Of a stretch of DNA of 45,687 nt, positions 25,189-32,471 are shown piece by piece. Source of the DNA: a virus; the IMG/VR virus record IMGVR_UViG_3300033153_006718, positions 1 to 45,687 of that record; one strand, given 5' to 3'. The translations under genes and the position numbers were made by a program. Every line of letters starts with the position of its first letter. Within the stretch, counting starts at the first letter, position 1. The notes beneath the pieces are model-generated. The model worked only from the letters and a program-made list of their open reading frames with translations, searched no databases and was not told the origin of the DNA.

Positions 25189-26243
25189 TCCGCCACCTCC
25201 TGGCTTTTGGTTATCGGTGAGTTTTGGATGTGCTCAACGATACGCTTCAGATCGCGCAGCACCGGGGCCGCGCATTCTTTGGCTTCGTCAGTCTGAACCG
25301 ACTCCAGCCACGACATCACCGGTTTTAATTCTCCGATAAACGAGAGAAACAGGCCGGCGTCCGTTGCAAACCGCTCCCGGTCCGCCTTCATCCGCTCAAG
25401 CCGTGATTTCTTTTCTTCGGCTGCCCGCTCCTCGGCGGCAACCCGGTCTTTTTCTTCCTGTTTGGCCCTCGCCTCGGCGTCGATTTTATCCTGTTTTTCT
25501 TTCGCTACGCGGTCAATCTCGGCTTGTTTCTCGGCGACGATCCTGGCCTCCTCTGCCTCAACATCAGCTTTCTGCCGGCGGACCTCTTCCTGGGCGGCTT
25601 CCAACTCGCACCGCTCCTTGTCTATCTTGTCCTGCTCAGTTTTGGCCTTGGCTTCGGCCGCTTCCTGCTCCAGACGCTGTTTATCCAGCCGCTTCCGCTC
25701 GGCTTCCTGCTCCCGCAGAACGGAGAGCTTTCCCACCATCGCAGCTACGGCTTTAGCGGTCGCCGCCTCAGCCGGGATGGCGAATTCCTCAAACGTCTCG
25801 AAATCGATCTCTGACATTCGCTGTAGAGCGGCCTCAAAGTCGGGGATGGCGTTACACTCGAACTGCGCCACCTTGATTCGCTGAATCCGCGCGTCATGCC
25901 CCGCTACACGACCCGCCTCTTTCGCGGCGGCCTCGGCCTTGACCCTGCTCTCTTCGTCGTCTATAGCCTGTTTTGCCTCTTTCATGGGGTCTTCAAGCGC
26001 CACCAGTCGACCGTGGATTCTTTTTGCCTCGGTGTTGCGCCACTTGATTCTGGCCTGGTCGTCGGCGTTTAGCCGCAGACGCTCTTTATCGAGCGCTACC
26101 CGCAGGCCGCGCAGTTCCGCGATTCCGGCGCGGACAACCTCGTAATTTTTTTTGACCGACAGATTGGATGGGAATGTTTTGTATACGACCTCAAGCTGCG
26201 CCAGGGCCGCCTCGGTTTTTTCAAACTCAATAATTTGGTTCAT
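25185..26243 (-). CDS. Long coiled-coil protein (DUF1351-like)
   Basis: The 352-residue product starts at ATG 26243 after GGAGATTGAAA. Almost the whole chain is charged helix: an N-terminal part (KKNYEVVRAGIAELRGLRVA, KRIHGRLVALEDPMKEAKQA), a small central region, a long Glu/Lys/Ala/Arg coiled coil (about 180-280) and a short helical end. Such proteins often sit next to RecE/RecT pairs in phages and are annotated DUF1351 or nuclease-associated. Function unknown; a scaffold for the recombination complex is a guess. Confidence 0.6.
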   Translation of the reverse strand: MNQIIEFEKTEAALAQLEVVYKTFPSNLSVKKNYEVVRAGIAELRGLRVALDKERLRLNADDQARIKWRNTEAKRIHGRLVALEDPMKEAKQAIDDEESRVKAEAAAKEAGRVAGHDARIQRIKVAQFECNAIPDFEAALQRMSEIDFETFEEFAIPAEAATAKAVAAMVGKLSVLREQEAERKRLDKQRLEQEAAEAKAKTEQDKIDKERCELEAAQEEVRRQKADVEAEEARIVAEKQAEIDRVAKEKQDKIDAEARAKQEEKDRVAAEERAAEEKKSRLERMKADRERFATDAGLFLSFIGELKPVMSWLESVQTDEAKECAAPVLRDLKRIVEHIQNSPITKSQEVAE

Positions 26244-26245
26244 TT

Positions 26246-26443
26246 TCAATCTCCTGCTGTTAAAAAATACACCCACCGCAAAATAACCGGAACGTCAATT
26301 ACACCCGCGACCGGCCTAAGCTGTTGAGACCGCAACCAATGTTGAACGGAAGTTGCGGCACTGATTTGCGGTTTACCGCCAGGTTTGGGCGGGGTTGTAG
26401 AAGCGCGGCTGGTCACAACCAACGCCGCTGAGGATGCGAGCAA
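26246..26443 (-). CDS. Uncertain small reading frame
   Basis: A 65-codon frame from TTG 26443 fills the 209-base gap between two genes. Its second half (SVQHWLRSQQLRPVAGVIDV) looks protein-like and could be a small helical DNA-binding segment. However, the start is weak, and a competing ATG at 26453 (overlapping the upstream TAA) gives only 26 codons in another frame. A frameshifted remnant is equally possible. Confidence 0.25.
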   Translation of the reverse strand: MLASSAALVVTSRASTTPPKPGGKPQISAATSVQHWLRSQQLRPVAGVIDVPVILRWVYFLTAGD

Positions 26444-26452
26444 CCGTAATCA

Positions 26453-26698
26453 TTATCTGTTAAAAACTTTGTGGCACAGGCGCGACACCTGGTCGTCCCC
26501 GCCGGCAATCGAATAGATTTCCCGGATAACCGAAAGCATAAATGCAATGTCTTCGCTTTTCTCACCCACCTCAAACTCAAAAGATGGTTGCAAAGAAGCT
26601 TCCAGACCTTTTCTCACTAATTCCCTACCCTCGTTGGTATACGCAGATCGTTTCCACGATCTGATGTACGCATCAATCATTTCTTCTGTTATTTGCAT
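26453..26698 (-). CDS. Hypothetical small protein
   Basis: The 81-residue helical product (EEMIDAYIRSWKRSAYTNEG, then EDIAFMLSVIREIYSIAGGD) starts at ATG 26698, touching the upstream TAG. No motif recognised. Position in the recombination operon suggests an early, possibly regulatory, role. Confidence 0.5.
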   Translation of the reverse strand: MQITEEMIDAYIRSWKRSAYTNEGRELVRKGLEASLQPSFEFEVGEKSEDIAFMLSVIREIYSIAGGDDQVSRLCHKVFNR

Positions 26699-27244
26699 CT
26701 AGCAATCTCCGCTCCATTTACGATCCTCATCTTCAGTAGCCAGCGCCTCGCGCGCATCTTCCTCGGTAGGCCAGAGGTAGGCCATGACTGACTGAGCTAT
26801 GATCTCGCCCAATTCCAGCCGTTTGCCGTTGTCGTGGGTGCAGGCGACATCAAGGATCAGTCCAGCAATACGATCGTGCCACGCAACTTCCTCTGTTATG
26901 CACATACCAAAAGTGAGTCCGTCAGCGCTCATAGCCTCCCGGAATAGATCCGGATTGCCAAGGCGCAACGAGACTTCGTCCCAGCGCCAGGCTTCAGTCC
27001 GTTCTTGCTGATATTTTTGCGCGCGCCGGTCTAGCTCTTTTTTTGTAGGGCATTTGGCTGTCGGCGGTTCGCCATGCCTGGCAGCCTCAGCCGCCAACAG
27101 TCCGCGGGCTCGGTCTATATCGCACCGCAGATCGTCCGGGCGTGTTGCCCAATCTGGGTCGCCTGCTTCGGGCAGCAGGTTGAGCACCGCCTCCACCGTC
27201 TCGGCAGAGGTTTTACGGTGCAATAAATCAGGGATTACGGTCAT
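26699..27244 (-). CDS. Hypothetical protein in recombination operon
   Basis: The 181-residue acidic product has ATG 27244 overlapping the upstream TGA and AGAGG before it. It is mostly helical, with no Cys cluster or nuclease motif. The end (EEDAREALATEDEDRKW) resembles short helical tails seen in other small genes here (compare KEDARKALLARQERR at 28142-28408), suggesting a shared module. Function unknown. Confidence 0.5.
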   Translation of the reverse strand: MTVIPDLLHRKTSAETVEAVLNLLPEAGDPDWATRPDDLRCDIDRARGLLAAEAARHGEPPTAKCPTKKELDRRAQKYQQERTEAWRWDEVSLRLGNPDLFREAMSADGLTFGMCITEEVAWHDRIAGLILDVACTHDNGKRLELGEIIAQSVMAYLWPTEEDAREALATEDEDRKWSGDC

Positions 27245-27417
27245 TTTTCATCCTCTTCTTTCTGCGGCCATGAGCCTATCTCGTGCACAAATAACCCGCA
27301 TTCAACATGCTCGCCTTCGTGGTCTTTCTCTCTTGTGCACCGATACAGCGAGACGGATGGTTTGATGGCCCCGCAACACCCGCCAGACACACAAAAACCG
27401 CATTCGCCCCTGCTCAT
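27241..27417 (-). CDS. Small Cys/His-rich protein (58 aa)
   Basis: The frame starts at ATG 27417, nine bases after GAGG, and ends in a TGA overlapping the next ATG. The product contains CGFC, GGCCGA, YRCTREKDHEGEHVECG, a Cys/His set consistent with zinc binding and typical of short phage early proteins. The codons are protein-like throughout. Its start region shares 18 identical bases with the start region at 36860-36877. Confidence 0.6.
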   Translation of the reverse strand: MSRGECGFCVSGGCCGAIKPSVSLYRCTREKDHEGEHVECGLFVHEIGSWPQKEEDEK

Positions 27418-27599
27418 TTCTGCATCCTCAGTTTCGGCCCAACCGCTGCCGTTGTTGTGTCCGCTATGGACATGATTAGCGCTCGCCGTCCCGTCGCGGA
27501 CAGCGGGCGGTGCTTGCGCAGAACAGCGCCGGTGGGTGATGTCTTGCGGGCCATCCGGCGGTTGGTCCTGATCGGGTGGTGGAAGTCGTTAGGAGTCAT
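27414..27599 (-). CDS. Small basic hypothetical protein
   Basis: The 61-residue basic product starts at ATG 27599 after GAGGAACTGAAAA and its TGA overlaps the next ATG. It contains RTNRRMARKTSPTGAVLRKH. No family recognised. The start region shares 17 identical bases with that of the gene at 35188-35823. Confidence 0.45.
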   Translation of the reverse strand: MTPNDFHHPIRTNRRMARKTSPTGAVLRKHRPLSATGRRALIMSIADTTTAAVGPKLRMQK

Positions 27600-27706
27600 T
27601 TTTCAGTTCCTCTTTTCAGGTTTCCCGGAACCGCCGGGTGTTTTTTTTGAAACGGCATCGGCAGCGTTTCTGCTTCCGGTGGTCTTTGTTGCTCGTAGAT
27701 GGCCAC
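27596..27706 (-). CDS. Possible very small leading gene (36 aa)
   Basis: A frame from GTG 27706 next to GGAGA ends in a TGA overlapping the following ATG, matching the operon style. The short product is polar (MAIYEQQRPPEAETLPMPFQ). Other frames here are also open for 25-40 codons, so this call rests mainly on the stop/start overlap. The 27707-27946 stretch upstream is probably leader; I see no confident gene in it. Confidence 0.3.
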   Translation of the reverse strand: MAIYEQQRPPEAETLPMPFQKKHPAVPGNLKRGTEK

Positions 27707-27929
27707 TCTCCGCTACCGCCGACCCTTATGGGTGCATTTTACGGCGGGCTGCAATACCAATCACTCGCTGCCCACAAACTATTGCTTCCGGCTCGTTTTA
27801 GACTTATCCGTTTTCGCGGAGCGTTCAGCACACAGGTCTGAAAACTTTTCTCGCCGGTTGCTCATTGCTTGGCGCGTCAACATCACTGGCCACGTTCGAG
27901 TTCGTGTCTGCCGCCGACGCCGCTTCAAA

Positions 27930-27975
27930 AAAATTACCGAGGGGTAATGTTAAGGCAACCTTGTCACCTTGTCAA
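27930..27975 (-). promoter_or_regulatory. Leftward early promoter with overlapping dyads
   Basis: On the minus strand TTGACA (27975-27970) and TAACAT (27952-27947) are 17 bases apart. The spacer holds AAGG-TTG-CCTT (27962-27952). A second dyad, ATTACC-cctc-GGTAAT (27948-27933), covers the end of the -10 and the start region and is followed by a T-run. Because the start would fall inside this dyad, I read it as an operator rather than a terminator. It should drive the recombination operon. Confidence 0.65.
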
Positions 27976-28047
27976 GCGTTTTTTGTAATTATTTTATTCC
28001 AACCGCCAGTGTATAGCAGTATATCGTACACAGCGGGGAAAAACAAC

Positions 28048-28076
28048 TTGACACCACGGCAAGGTTTCCTTTACCA
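28048..28076 (+). promoter_or_regulatory. Rightward early promoter sharing the operator
   Basis: TTGACA (28048-28053) is followed by a 17-base spacer and a weak -10 (TTACCA, 28071-28076). The spacer contains GGCAAGGTTTCCTT, nearly identical to GACAAGGTTGCCTT in the leftward promoter, with the same AAGG-N3-CCTT dyad (28061-28071). It precedes the replication operon. The poor -10 suggests activation or weak basal use. Confidence 0.55.
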
Positions 28077-28141
28077 TCCGGCTGTGGATATTCTAAAATG
28101 AGCCCGAAGCAGGCTGGATGACGACGCCAGAGGAAGCAACA

Positions 28142-28408
28142 ATGATTACTAAATACAGGATCAGTTTGAGCAACGCATGGGATTGCAGCATCGTAATAGA
28201 GAGAATCGAGGTCGAGAGAGAAACCGATGCCAGTGTTTGGATTCGCGGTCGTCGCTCTGCTAAACGGTCGGAGCACTGGTGGAGCTACTATCCGACGAAA
28301 GAAGACGCCCGTAAGGCGCTTCTCGCTCGCCAGGAACGCCGCACTGAAGCCTGCGAAGAAGCCCTGCGGATGGCCCGCTCTAGACTAGACAAGATTGAAA
28401 AACTGTGA
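28142..28408 (+). CDS. Hypothetical early protein
   Basis: The 88-residue product starts at ATG 28142 after AGAGGAAG; an in-frame ATG at 28118 has no ribosome site. An N-terminal strand region (RISLSNAWDCSIVIERIEVE) precedes a C-terminal charged helix (KEDARKALLARQERRTEACE). It is the first gene of the rightward operon and overlaps the regulator start as GTGA. Confidence 0.55.
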   Translation: MITKYRISLSNAWDCSIVIERIEVERETDASVWIRGRRSAKRSEHWWSYYPTKEDARKALLARQERRTEACEEALRMARSRLDKIEKL

Positions 28409-28641
28409 ACATATTACAACAAGCCCGAGACAGGGCTGTAACCAAAGCCGGGGGCCACGCCGCTATGGCGCGGGCCATTGGTCTGTACTGGTGCAAGCGC
28501 GGGGACTGCGATCGCGGATTAACACGGCAGGCAGTGCGTGACTGGGTGCGGATACCTGATCACCACGTTGTCGCGGTGAGCGAAATCACCGGGATACCGA
28601 AGCGCGAACTGCGGCCTGATAGGGACTTCCAAGGCCAATGA
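28405..28641 (+). CDS. Cro/YdaS-like helix-turn-helix regulator
   Basis: The 78-residue product starts at GTG 28405. It shows a helix-turn-helix pattern: GGHAAMARAIG, then LTRQAVRDWVRIPDHHVVAV and ITGIPKRELRPD, as in YdaS/Cro-like DNA-binding proteins that read promoter operators. The likely sites are the matching dyads in the two divergent early promoters just upstream. No CI-like partner gene is visible. Confidence 0.7.
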   Translation: MNILQQARDRAVTKAGGHAAMARAIGLYWCKRGDCDRGLTRQAVRDWVRIPDHHVVAVSEITGIPKRELRPDRDFQGQ

Positions 28642-28862
28642 AAAAGAACACAGCGAGCAAGATTGTTGATGTTGCTGACATAATACTGTCCTACCTCAAG
28701 GAAAACGGCTACGATGGCCTGTACACTACTGACGAGTGCGCCTGTTCCCTGGATGATTTTATGCCATGCGGCGGTGAGGATGTTGTCAAATGTATGCCGG
28801 GCTACAAGTGCACGCCGGAAGTATCCGCAGAATACGATTTTTACATCTGTGGGGAGAAATAA
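28638..28862 (+). CDS. Small cysteine-containing phage protein
   Basis: The 74-residue product overlaps the previous stop (ATGA). It has an N-terminal helix (VDVADIILSYLKENGYDGLY), then CACSLDDFMPCGG and CMPGYKC. I recall this layout from many short phage and prophage proteins of unknown function. A small zinc-binding or disulfide-free Cys fold is likely. Confidence 0.6.
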   Translation: MKKNTASKIVDVADIILSYLKENGYDGLYTTDECACSLDDFMPCGGEDVVKCMPGYKCTPEVSAEYDFYICGEK

Positions 28863-28879
28863 AGCGAAAATGAAACCCT

Positions 28880-29188
28880 GTGCTGCCGTGTAACATATTG
28901 ATTTGGAAGCAGGTTGATAAATACCACATCAAATCAGGAGATTACCGGATTAGCAAATCTACGTCCTACAGGATGATCCGATATTGCGCCTGGGGGCCGA
29001 GGGTTGGCGAGCGGACGAATTTGTTACTGATAACCGATAAATTGGAGGTTGCTAAAGATGCCTGCGAGAAACACAACACAAAAGATGCCGCCCAAAACGA
29101 TGTGGCAGATCATCCTGGATTATCACAAAATGGCCCCGAAGGCCGGAGTATCAGTGACCCGGCAGAATCTGGAAAAAGTCTGGCGTGA
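28880..29188 (+). CDS. Hypothetical protein overlapping the next gene
   Basis: The frame starts at GTG 28880 without a clear ribosome site; the actual start may be a nearby TTG. The first 70 residues (WKQVDKYHIKSGDYRISKS, LLLITDKLEVAKDACEKHNT) look like a small alpha/beta early protein. The last 40 residues share their DNA with the following gene in another frame and are low in complexity, so the biologically important part is probably the N-terminal part. Confidence 0.45.
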   Translation: MLPCNILIWKQVDKYHIKSGDYRISKSTSYRMIRYCAWGPRVGERTNLLLITDKLEVAKDACEKHNTKDAAQNDVADHPGLSQNGPEGRSISDPAESGKSLA

Positions 29189-29288
29189 GAAACCAATCCA
29201 CTCCGCCAAAAGCAAAACCGACTGGCTGAGTGCCCCGCACATTATAGGTCCGGACGGGCGGATCGATTTGAAATTGGCAAAAGGGTAA
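29058..29288 (+). CDS. Hypothetical early protein
   Basis: The 76-residue product starts at ATG 29058, 11 bases after GGAGG. It is helical and basic, with TMWQIILDYHKMAPKAGVSV and KPIHSAKSKTDWLSAPHI. It overlaps the previous frame by 131 bases. No family recognised. Confidence 0.5.
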   Translation: MPARNTTQKMPPKTMWQIILDYHKMAPKAGVSVTRQNLEKVWREKPIHSAKSKTDWLSAPHIIGPDGRIDLKLAKG

Positions 29289-29292
29289 ACAA

Positions 29293-29505
29293 ATGTTTTC
29301 AACAAGAGAAAAAAGAGAAATTGCGGATAAAGTCCAGAAGGCTCTGCGTGAAACAAACCACTCTGAACTATCGAACGGGGAGATTGAATTCACCCTCCAA
29401 GTGCAGGGCACGGCGGCTTGGTCATGGGTGATAATTCAGAACAATAGCGCAATAACAGCGCCCTCAATAAACCCTTGGAATGAGAGGCAGGACAAAAGCG
29501 TGTGA
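29293..29505 (+). CDS. Conserved small phage protein
   Basis: The 70-residue product begins FSTREKREIADKVQKALRET and contains GEIEFTLQVQGTAAWSWV followed by an Asn-rich end. I recall very similar short proteins in many phage early regions, function unknown. Its stop overlaps the next GTG start. Confidence 0.6.
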   Translation: MFSTREKREIADKVQKALRETNHSELSNGEIEFTLQVQGTAAWSWVIIQNNSAITAPSINPWNERQDKSV

Positions 29506-29687
29506 ATATCAAGACCATATTGGCTGCTGAAAAAGAGGCGTTGGAGTTTCTTGAGCGGGTTAAGAACGCAAAAACGCGCGAGCAAAAAAATAAATATTTT
29601 TTCTTCGGGTGTGGAGAATCTGCGGCCCTGCGGCGTCAATCGTTAGAACTTTCCGCTGCTCTGGTAGAGTTGCGGAAACCAGGATGA
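29502..29687 (+). CDS. Small hypothetical helical protein
   Basis: The 61-residue product starts at GTG 29502 inside the preceding stop. It is a charged helical pair (ILAAEKEALEFLERVKNAK and RRQSLELSAALVELRK). Its TGA overlaps the ATG of the resolvase. A regulatory or structural partner of the resolvase is possible but unsupported. Confidence 0.5.
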   Translation: MNIKTILAAEKEALEFLERVKNAKTREQKNKYFFFGCGESAALRRQSLELSAALVELRKPG

Positions 29688-30127
29688 AAACATTTATAGG
29701 CATTGACGGCGGCAAGAAAACCGGGTTTGCGGCCATCCGGGACGGCGAAATAATCCTGCTGGAGACTTGGGATTTCTGCCGCGTAACAGATTACCTGCGA
29801 ATGCGCAAACACGATGGCTGGATCGATGCAGCTAAAATATTCGTTGAAGACCCGGCGCAAATCTCACCGGTGTTTCGTAGAGCAAAACCGCAAGGCAATG
29901 CGAATGCCGAGATCGCGATACAAAACAAAATAGCGGAGGCAGTCGGGGGCGTGAAGCGGGAGTCGCGGTTGCTGATTAAATGCCTACGCCGGATGGGCTA
30001 CGACGTAACGCCCGTAAAACCTGCGCGGTCAAAGCTGAACGCAAAACGGTTTACGCAGATCACGGGCTGCACCCGGCGAACAAATCCGCACGAGCGAGAC
30101 GCGGCGATGTTGATTTGGGGAAGATAG
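29684..30127 (+). CDS. RuvC-like Holliday junction resolvase
   Basis: The 147-residue product starts at ATG 29684. It shows an RNase H-fold signature: FIGIDGGKKTGFA with Asp8, KIFVEDP with Glu55, and NPHERDAAML near the end with acidic Glu137/Asp139. Basic residues between these (KPARSKLNAKRF) suit DNA junction binding. In the replication module it probably trims branched DNA before packaging. Length fits small phage resolvases. Confidence 0.75.
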   Translation: MKTFIGIDGGKKTGFAAIRDGEIILLETWDFCRVTDYLRMRKHDGWIDAAKIFVEDPAQISPVFRRAKPQGNANAEIAIQNKIAEAVGGVKRESRLLIKCLRRMGYDVTPVKPARSKLNAKRFTQITGCTRRTNPHERDAAMLIWGR

Positions 30128-30151
30128 ATATCACACAACAGGAGTATTAGA

Positions 30152-30427
30152 ATGGGCGAAATAGCAGACCTGATATTAAACGGCGACCTGTGCGAAGGGT
30201 GCGGCGCTTATATGGAAAATGGCGGAAACGGATACCCTGTTTATTGCGCAAGTTGCCAGTGGGAGCGTGGCGTTGACGAACACGGCATTACAAAACCAAG
30301 CCCGGAAAAAGTTAAATGCCCTACTTGCGGGAAATTAGTCAAGAAAGCCGGGTTGGCTATGCACCATAAAGACGTGCATGACGTTTTTATCTCTGACAAG
30401 AAGCACAATGAGAGGCAAAACCCATGA
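30152..30427 (+). CDS. Zinc-finger-like small protein
   Basis: The 91-residue product has CEGCG and CASC (residues 14-36) forming a zinc-ribbon-like pair and CPTCGKLVKKAGLAMHHKDV, a C2H2-type finger, near residue 57. I recall the first part from frequent phage proteins beginning MGEIADLILNG. A nucleic-acid-binding role is likely. Ribosome site AGGAGTATTAG precedes ATG 30152. Confidence 0.65.
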   Translation: MGEIADLILNGDLCEGCGAYMENGGNGYPVYCASCQWERGVDEHGITKPSPEKVKCPTCGKLVKKAGLAMHHKDVHDVFISDKKHNERQNP

Positions 30428-30675
30428 CCGATAAAACAGCAACCACCCAAAAACCGATAGGACGCCCACGAATCCACCAGGACCAAGCGGCGTACAGACT
30501 TGAGTGGAAGCGCAAGGATCGTCTAAGAAAACACGCTGAGAAGCAGCGCCTTGGTGCTCTGCGGCTCAAGGCTGAGCGGGAAGAAAAAGAGCGTCGGCAA
30601 GCGGCGTTTGATGAGTTTCTAATGCGGCCGGTGGATATTGCGAATAGGGCTCCGCTACCGATCTGGGGTGAATGA
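30424..30675 (+). CDS. Basic AT-hook-like small protein
   Basis: The 83-residue product contains GRPRIHQD, an AT-hook-like motif, followed by a strongly basic helix (YRLEWKRKDRLRKHAEKQR). DNA or RNA binding is likely. Start overlaps the zinc-finger gene stop (ATGA) and its end overlaps the methyltransferase start by 8 bases. Confidence 0.55.
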   Translation: MTDKTATTQKPIGRPRIHQDQAAYRLEWKRKDRLRKHAEKQRLGALRLKAEREEKERRQAAFDEFLMRPVDIANRAPLPIWGE

Positions 30676-31201
30676 GCTGGCTCTTTTCGCGGGCGCTGGC
30701 GGAGGAATACTGGGCGGACAATTGCTTGGATGGCGAACCGTGTGCGGCGTTGAATGTGATGGAGACGCCGCGGCCGTTCTTGCGCAACGGCAAAACGATG
30801 GATTTCTCAAGCCTTTCCCGGTTTGGAGTGACGTCCGCACGTTTGACGGACGACCGTGGCAGGGAATTGTTGACGTGGTTTCTGGTGGGTTTCCCTGCCA
30901 AGACATTTCAGCGGCCGGGAAAGGCGCCGGCATCGAAGGGGGGCGGTCGGGACTCTGGTCGGAAATGGCGCGGATCATTGGCGAAGTACGACCACGATTC
31001 GCGTTTGTGGAAAACTCACCAATACTCACTTCTCGGGGGCTTGGACGAGTTCTCGGCGACCTGGCCGAGATGGGGTTCGATGCGAAATGGGGAGTTGTAT
31101 CTACTGCCGACGCCATCTGGTCTGCTGGAAATCCGAGCGTTGATCAACTCCGAGAGCGCATTTGGATTGTCGCAACGAATGCCGACTCCGCTGGAGAATG
31201 A
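30668..31201 (+). CDS. C5 DNA cytosine methyltransferase, catalytic part (motifs I-VIII)
   Basis: From GTG 30668 the frame encodes 177 residues with motif I FAGAGGGILG (7-16), motif II VECD, motif IV GFPCQ with catalytic Cys77, motif VI ENS (115-117) and motif VIII RERIWIVA (162-169). It stops at TGA 31199-31201 before any target-recognition region or motifs IX-X, so alone it is about half a methyltransferase. Those missing parts appear in the overlapping frame that runs on to 31640. At the stop, a +1 slip (GAA TGA C to AAT GAC) would join the two. The enzyme would make 5-methylcytosine, for example against host restriction. Confidence 0.75.
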   Translation: MNELALFAGAGGGILGGQLLGWRTVCGVECDGDAAAVLAQRQNDGFLKPFPVWSDVRTFDGRPWQGIVDVVSGGFPCQDISAAGKGAGIEGGRSGLWSEMARIIGEVRPRFAFVENSPILTSRGLGRVLGDLAEMGFDAKWGVVSTADAIWSAGNPSVDQLRERIWIVATNADSAGE

Positions 31202-31640
31202 CGCACGGAAACGCGGGGATTTCGATTCGAGCAATCCAAGAAACGGGTTGCCTGCCGCGGTCAAAAGGTTCCCGACACCGACAGCATCCGACGGATCGCG
31301 TGGCGGGGTGATGACAGAGGGCATGACTGGTCAGGGTCTGGTGCAGGTGGTGAACACTATCGAGCGCGTCTCTGCTAGGAGGCCGAGTTACAGGCCGAGT
31401 TACAGGCTGAATCCAGACTGGACAGAATGGTTGATGGGCTGGCCGATCGGGTGGACGTCTCTAGAGCCGTTGAGGGAATTGCGAGTTGAGGGCTGGGGCA
31501 ATGAACCATTGGACGTTCCCAGGGTGGCAAAAGGGGCGCCGGAGTGGGTGGCACGGATCAGGGCAATTGGTAACGGCCAAGTCCCGGCGTGCGTGGCGCT
31601 GGCGTGGCAGATATTAACCGATACGGAGACTATAAAATGA
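30672..31640 (+). CDS. Overlapping frame: overprinted N-terminus plus methyltransferase C-terminus
   Basis: This 322-residue frame starts at ATG 30672 and covers the whole catalytic half in another phase. Residues 1-175 (FSSLSRFGVTSARL, SLAKYDHDSRLWKT, FSATWPRWGSMRNGE) are the alternative reading of motifs IV-VIII, yet resemble a phage protein family I recall. Residues 176-322 have the recurring FPTPTASDGS, LNPDWTEWLMGWPIGWTSL and IRAIGNGQVPACVALAWQ, the last being C5 methyltransferase motif X. So its second half is the missing C-terminus of the enzyme. It may be expressed alone, by frameshifting, or from an internal start such as the ATG near 31178. Confidence 0.6.
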   Translation: MSWLFSRALAEEYWADNCLDGEPCAALNVMETPRPFLRNGKTMDFSSLSRFGVTSARLTDDRGRELLTWFLVGFPAKTFQRPGKAPASKGGGRDSGRKWRGSLAKYDHDSRLWKTHQYSLLGGLDEFSATWPRWGSMRNGELYLLPTPSGLLEIRALINSESAFGLSQRMPTPLENDARKRGDFDSSNPRNGLPAAVKRFPTPTASDGSRGGVMTEGMTGQGLVQVVNTIERVSARRPSYRPSYRLNPDWTEWLMGWPIGWTSLEPLRELRVEGWGNEPLDVPRVAKGAPEWVARIRAIGNGQVPACVALAWQILTDTETIK

Positions 31641-32236
31641 GTGAAACAAAAAAGCAATGTCGGAACTGTGTAGCGTGGTGCGAATGGGATGAAGCAGATC
31701 AACCAACGGTTTGGTCAGACAGCCGCCCAAGCGCAGAGAGGCCAATATACGGGCATTGCCGGCTAAAAGGGCCGGTATCTGCAGTCGGCGACGAAGGCTG
31801 GCCCGTGACGGTAATGAACGATTGGTGTATGGAGTTTGCCGCCCCCGCCTCTAACACACAAGAGCCGAAAGGAGACGCCGCCATGGGCGGCAAAGGCGGC
31901 GGTGGTGGGTATTCCGTTGAGATTATGGATAATGGCCTGGTAATTTTGTGTCACGGGCAGCCTATGACGCCGGAGGAAGTGGTAGAAATACAAAACCTGG
32001 TGCTGATGCGTATTGCGGTTAAAACATGGGGCAAACCAGAAATCACTGACAGGACCGTAGTTGATAATGCGGATCAATACAAAGGCGAGTATGTTGCTAC
32101 GGGGTCCGCCGAGTCGACAGTTGTTGTTAGCCATGATGTGTCGGCCGCAGCGGCGTTCGACATGGCAAAACAGGAAGGTGTCGAACGCCCGGTTTTGATC
32201 TATATACCGACGGACTTGGAGCGTTATGTGTGTTGA
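31637..32236 (+). CDS. Hypothetical protein with Cys-rich N-terminus
   Basis: The 199-residue product starts at ATG 31637, overlapping the previous stop. The first 60 residues hold CRNCVAWCEW, YGHCRL and NDWCMEF, probably a metal site. A Gly-rich linker (AMGGKGGGGGY) leads to a C-terminal alpha/beta region (about 110-199). Such Cys-N-terminal proteins are frequent in phage early operons; function unknown. Confidence 0.55.
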   Translation: MSETKKQCRNCVAWCEWDEADQPTVWSDSRPSAERPIYGHCRLKGPVSAVGDEGWPVTVMNDWCMEFAAPASNTQEPKGDAAMGGKGGGGGYSVEIMDNGLVILCHGQPMTPEEVVEIQNLVLMRIAVKTWGKPEITDRTVVDNADQYKGEYVATGSAESTVVVSHDVSAAAAFDMAKQEGVERPVLIYIPTDLERYVC

Positions 32237-32303
32237 CGCCACGAATAAACCGGGGTAATATCACGCTTCACCACAGGCCGTGACTGGCCGAACAAGGGAG
32301 AGT

Positions 32304-32417
32304 ATGTTTGTTTTCATCAACCTGCGCACTACAACCGACCCGAACCGGCCGCCAGGCCACCTCTCACGGGAACAGTCACCGGATGCAGTGCGCAGGTTCG
32401 TGAGAATATCCGTATGA
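32304..32417 (+). CDS. Possible 37-residue protein
   Basis: The 235 bases between two larger genes contain one small frame with a good ribosome site (AAGGGAGAGT) before ATG 32304. The product is Arg/Pro-rich (NLRTTTDPNRPPGHLSREQS). Codon use is ordinary, and no family is known. The rest of the gap may hold a promoter for the replication genes, but I see no clear -35/-10 pair. Confidence 0.35.
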   Translation: MFVFINLRTTTDPNRPPGHLSREQSPDAVRRFVRISV

Positions 32418-32471
32418 CGCAACGCCTTCCAAACGCCAAAAACCAACCCTTGCTATTGTGGGTGTAGATCA

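Noticed and set aside
27307-27801. Plus-strand frames over the small early genes
   Set aside because: Phe/Arg-rich shadows; the minus strand has coupled starts and stops and Cys/His-rich products.
27933-27948. ATTACC/GGTAAT hairpin followed by a T-run as a terminator
   Set aside because: It overlaps the -10 of the leftward promoter, so the transcript would not contain the full stem; an operator fits better.
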